Positions 5,507 to 6,071 of a stretch of 6,071 bases of DNA are shown piece by piece. Made by a program: the position numbers and the translations under genes. The DNA lies in NCBI GenBank assembly GCA_900753095.1, contig CAADXT010000039.1, positions 1 to 6,071 on the forward strand, read 5' to 3'. The notes beneath the pieces are model-generated. The model did no database searches, was not told the origin of the DNA, and saw nothing but the letters and a program-made list of their open reading frames with translations. This DNA comes from Eggerthellaceae bacterium. GTDB taxonomy: Bacteria; Actinomycetota; Coriobacteriia; Coriobacteriales; Eggerthellaceae. Positions within the stretch are counted from its first letter, which is position 1; every line of letters starts with the position of its first letter.

Positions 5507-5512
5507 AGGAGG
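5507..5512 (+). promoter_or_regulatory. Ribosome binding site fixing a GTG start
   Basis: AGGAGG lies four bases before GTG 5517. No ATG follows in frame until deep in the conserved domain (residue 68), and the in-frame GTG at 5502 lacks a binding site, so 5517 is the start. Confidence 0.8.
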
Positions 5513-5516
5513 GTAC

Positions 5517-6071
5517 GTGTCTGCGCTATCTGTCGAGCCCAGGACAGCTGCCGATGCGAAGTTAGAGTCCTACCTCAAGCGTTTTGAGCGTAGGGTCGAG
5601 GCAACGCCGCCGGGGCAGTGCCCCCTGGCCACCCAGGCATCCTTGCTGGAAGCGGGCGCCAACCAAACTTGCGGGAAATGCGTTCCCTGCCGCGATGGCC
5701 TGCCTAAACTTGCCGCTATGATGCGCAAGCTGGCAAACTGCCAGGCAACCGCCGAAACGGTGGAAACCATGCGCACGCTTGCCGCCATGATCCGCGATAC
5801 CTCCGACTGCGCGGTGGGCTACGAGGCTGCTCAGGCGACGCTTGATGCGCTTGAAGCGTTCGCAGCCGAGGTTGATGCTCATGTTAGCCGTCGTGGCTGC
5901 ACCGAGGGCATGGGGCAAAGCGTGCCCTGCGAAACGCTGTGCCCGGCACACGTGAACGTGCCTGGGTACATTGCGCTTGTTGGCCAGGGAAGCTATGCCG
6001 AGGCCATCGAGCTCATCCGCAAAGACAATCCGTTTCCCACGGCATGCGCCTTGGTGTGCGAGCATCCATGC
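5517..6071 (+). CDS. Fe-S oxidoreductase: NuoF-type 4Fe-4S domain joined to GltD/NfnB-type N-terminal domain (5' part only)
   Basis: The first 185 codons of a larger protein; the frame is open at the right edge. Residues 45-120 resemble the C-terminal 4Fe-4S domain of NuoF/HydB-type NADH dehydrogenase subunits: CGKCVPCRDG (52-61; C52, C55, C58) with the fourth ligand in SDCAVG (C98). Residues 128-185 match the N-terminal Fe-S domain of the glutamate synthase small subunit/NfnB/dihydropyrimidine dehydrogenase family: VPCETLCPAHVNVPGYIAL (136-154; C138, C142), then the NPFPTACALVCEHPC block (171-185; C177, C181, C185), where the more common GRVC is ALVC. In this family FAD- and NAD(P)-binding domains normally follow, which I expect beyond the window. 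Likely role: cytoplasmic electron transfer between NAD(P)H and Fe-S partners such as formate dehydrogenase, hydrogenase or ferredoxin. The exact complex cannot be named from this part. Preceded by a LysR-type regulator. Confidence 0.88.
   Translation, partial: MSALSVEPRTAADAKLESYLKRFERRVEATPPGQCPLATQASLLEAGANQTCGKCVPCRDGLPKLAAMMRKLANCQATAETVETMRTLAAMIRDTSDCAVGYEAAQATLDALEAFAAEVDAHVSRRGCTEGMGQSVPCETLCPAHVNVPGYIALVGQGSYAEAIELIRKDNPFPTACALVCEHPC

Noticed and set aside
5562..6065. Minus-strand open frame at the right end
   Set aside because: Opposite the cysteine-motif frame with a good ribosome binding site; its translation has no family signature.

Overview
The window is a compact stretch of about 60% GC bacterial chromosome from what looks like an anaerobe. 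The protein style fits the Coriobacteriia (Eggerthellaceae-like actinobacteria): molybdenum-cofactor genes, an Fe-S/flavin electron-transfer protein and many small regulatory intergenic regions. The taxon is an inference from style; no marker gene here fixes it. Six protein genes (two cut by the window edges) and one tRNA gene cover almost everything, and I saw no mobile element, CRISPR array or phage gene.

Left part (1-2886): a minus-strand mobB-mobA fusion (guanylylation step making the MGD form of molybdenum cofactor) runs off the left edge. Divergent from it, across a 236-base intergenic region, is a two-gene unit: a stand-alone MOSC-domain protein whose stop overlaps (ATGA) the start of a NifS-like cysteine desulfurase. 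MOSC and NifS-like domains are fused in eukaryotic Moco sulfurases (MOCOS/ABA3), so this pair next to a Moco gene is a candidate split Moco-sulfuration or sulfur-delivery module.

Middle part (2887-4212): a structured 100-base spacer and a strong terminator close the desulfurase unit. Then come a cation diffusion facilitator metal exporter with an HxxxD/HxxxD transport site, and a tRNA-Val(GAC) gene with its own strong promoter and terminator.

Right part (4213-6071): a LysR-type regulator, a 275-base intergenic region with an operator-like dyad followed by a terminator, and the start of a multi-cluster Fe-S oxidoreductase. The latter joins a NuoF-type 4Fe-4S domain to the N-terminal Fe-S domain of the GltD/NfnB/DPD family and runs off the right edge. 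The regulator may control this downstream gene, but this is inferred only from adjacency and the dyad.
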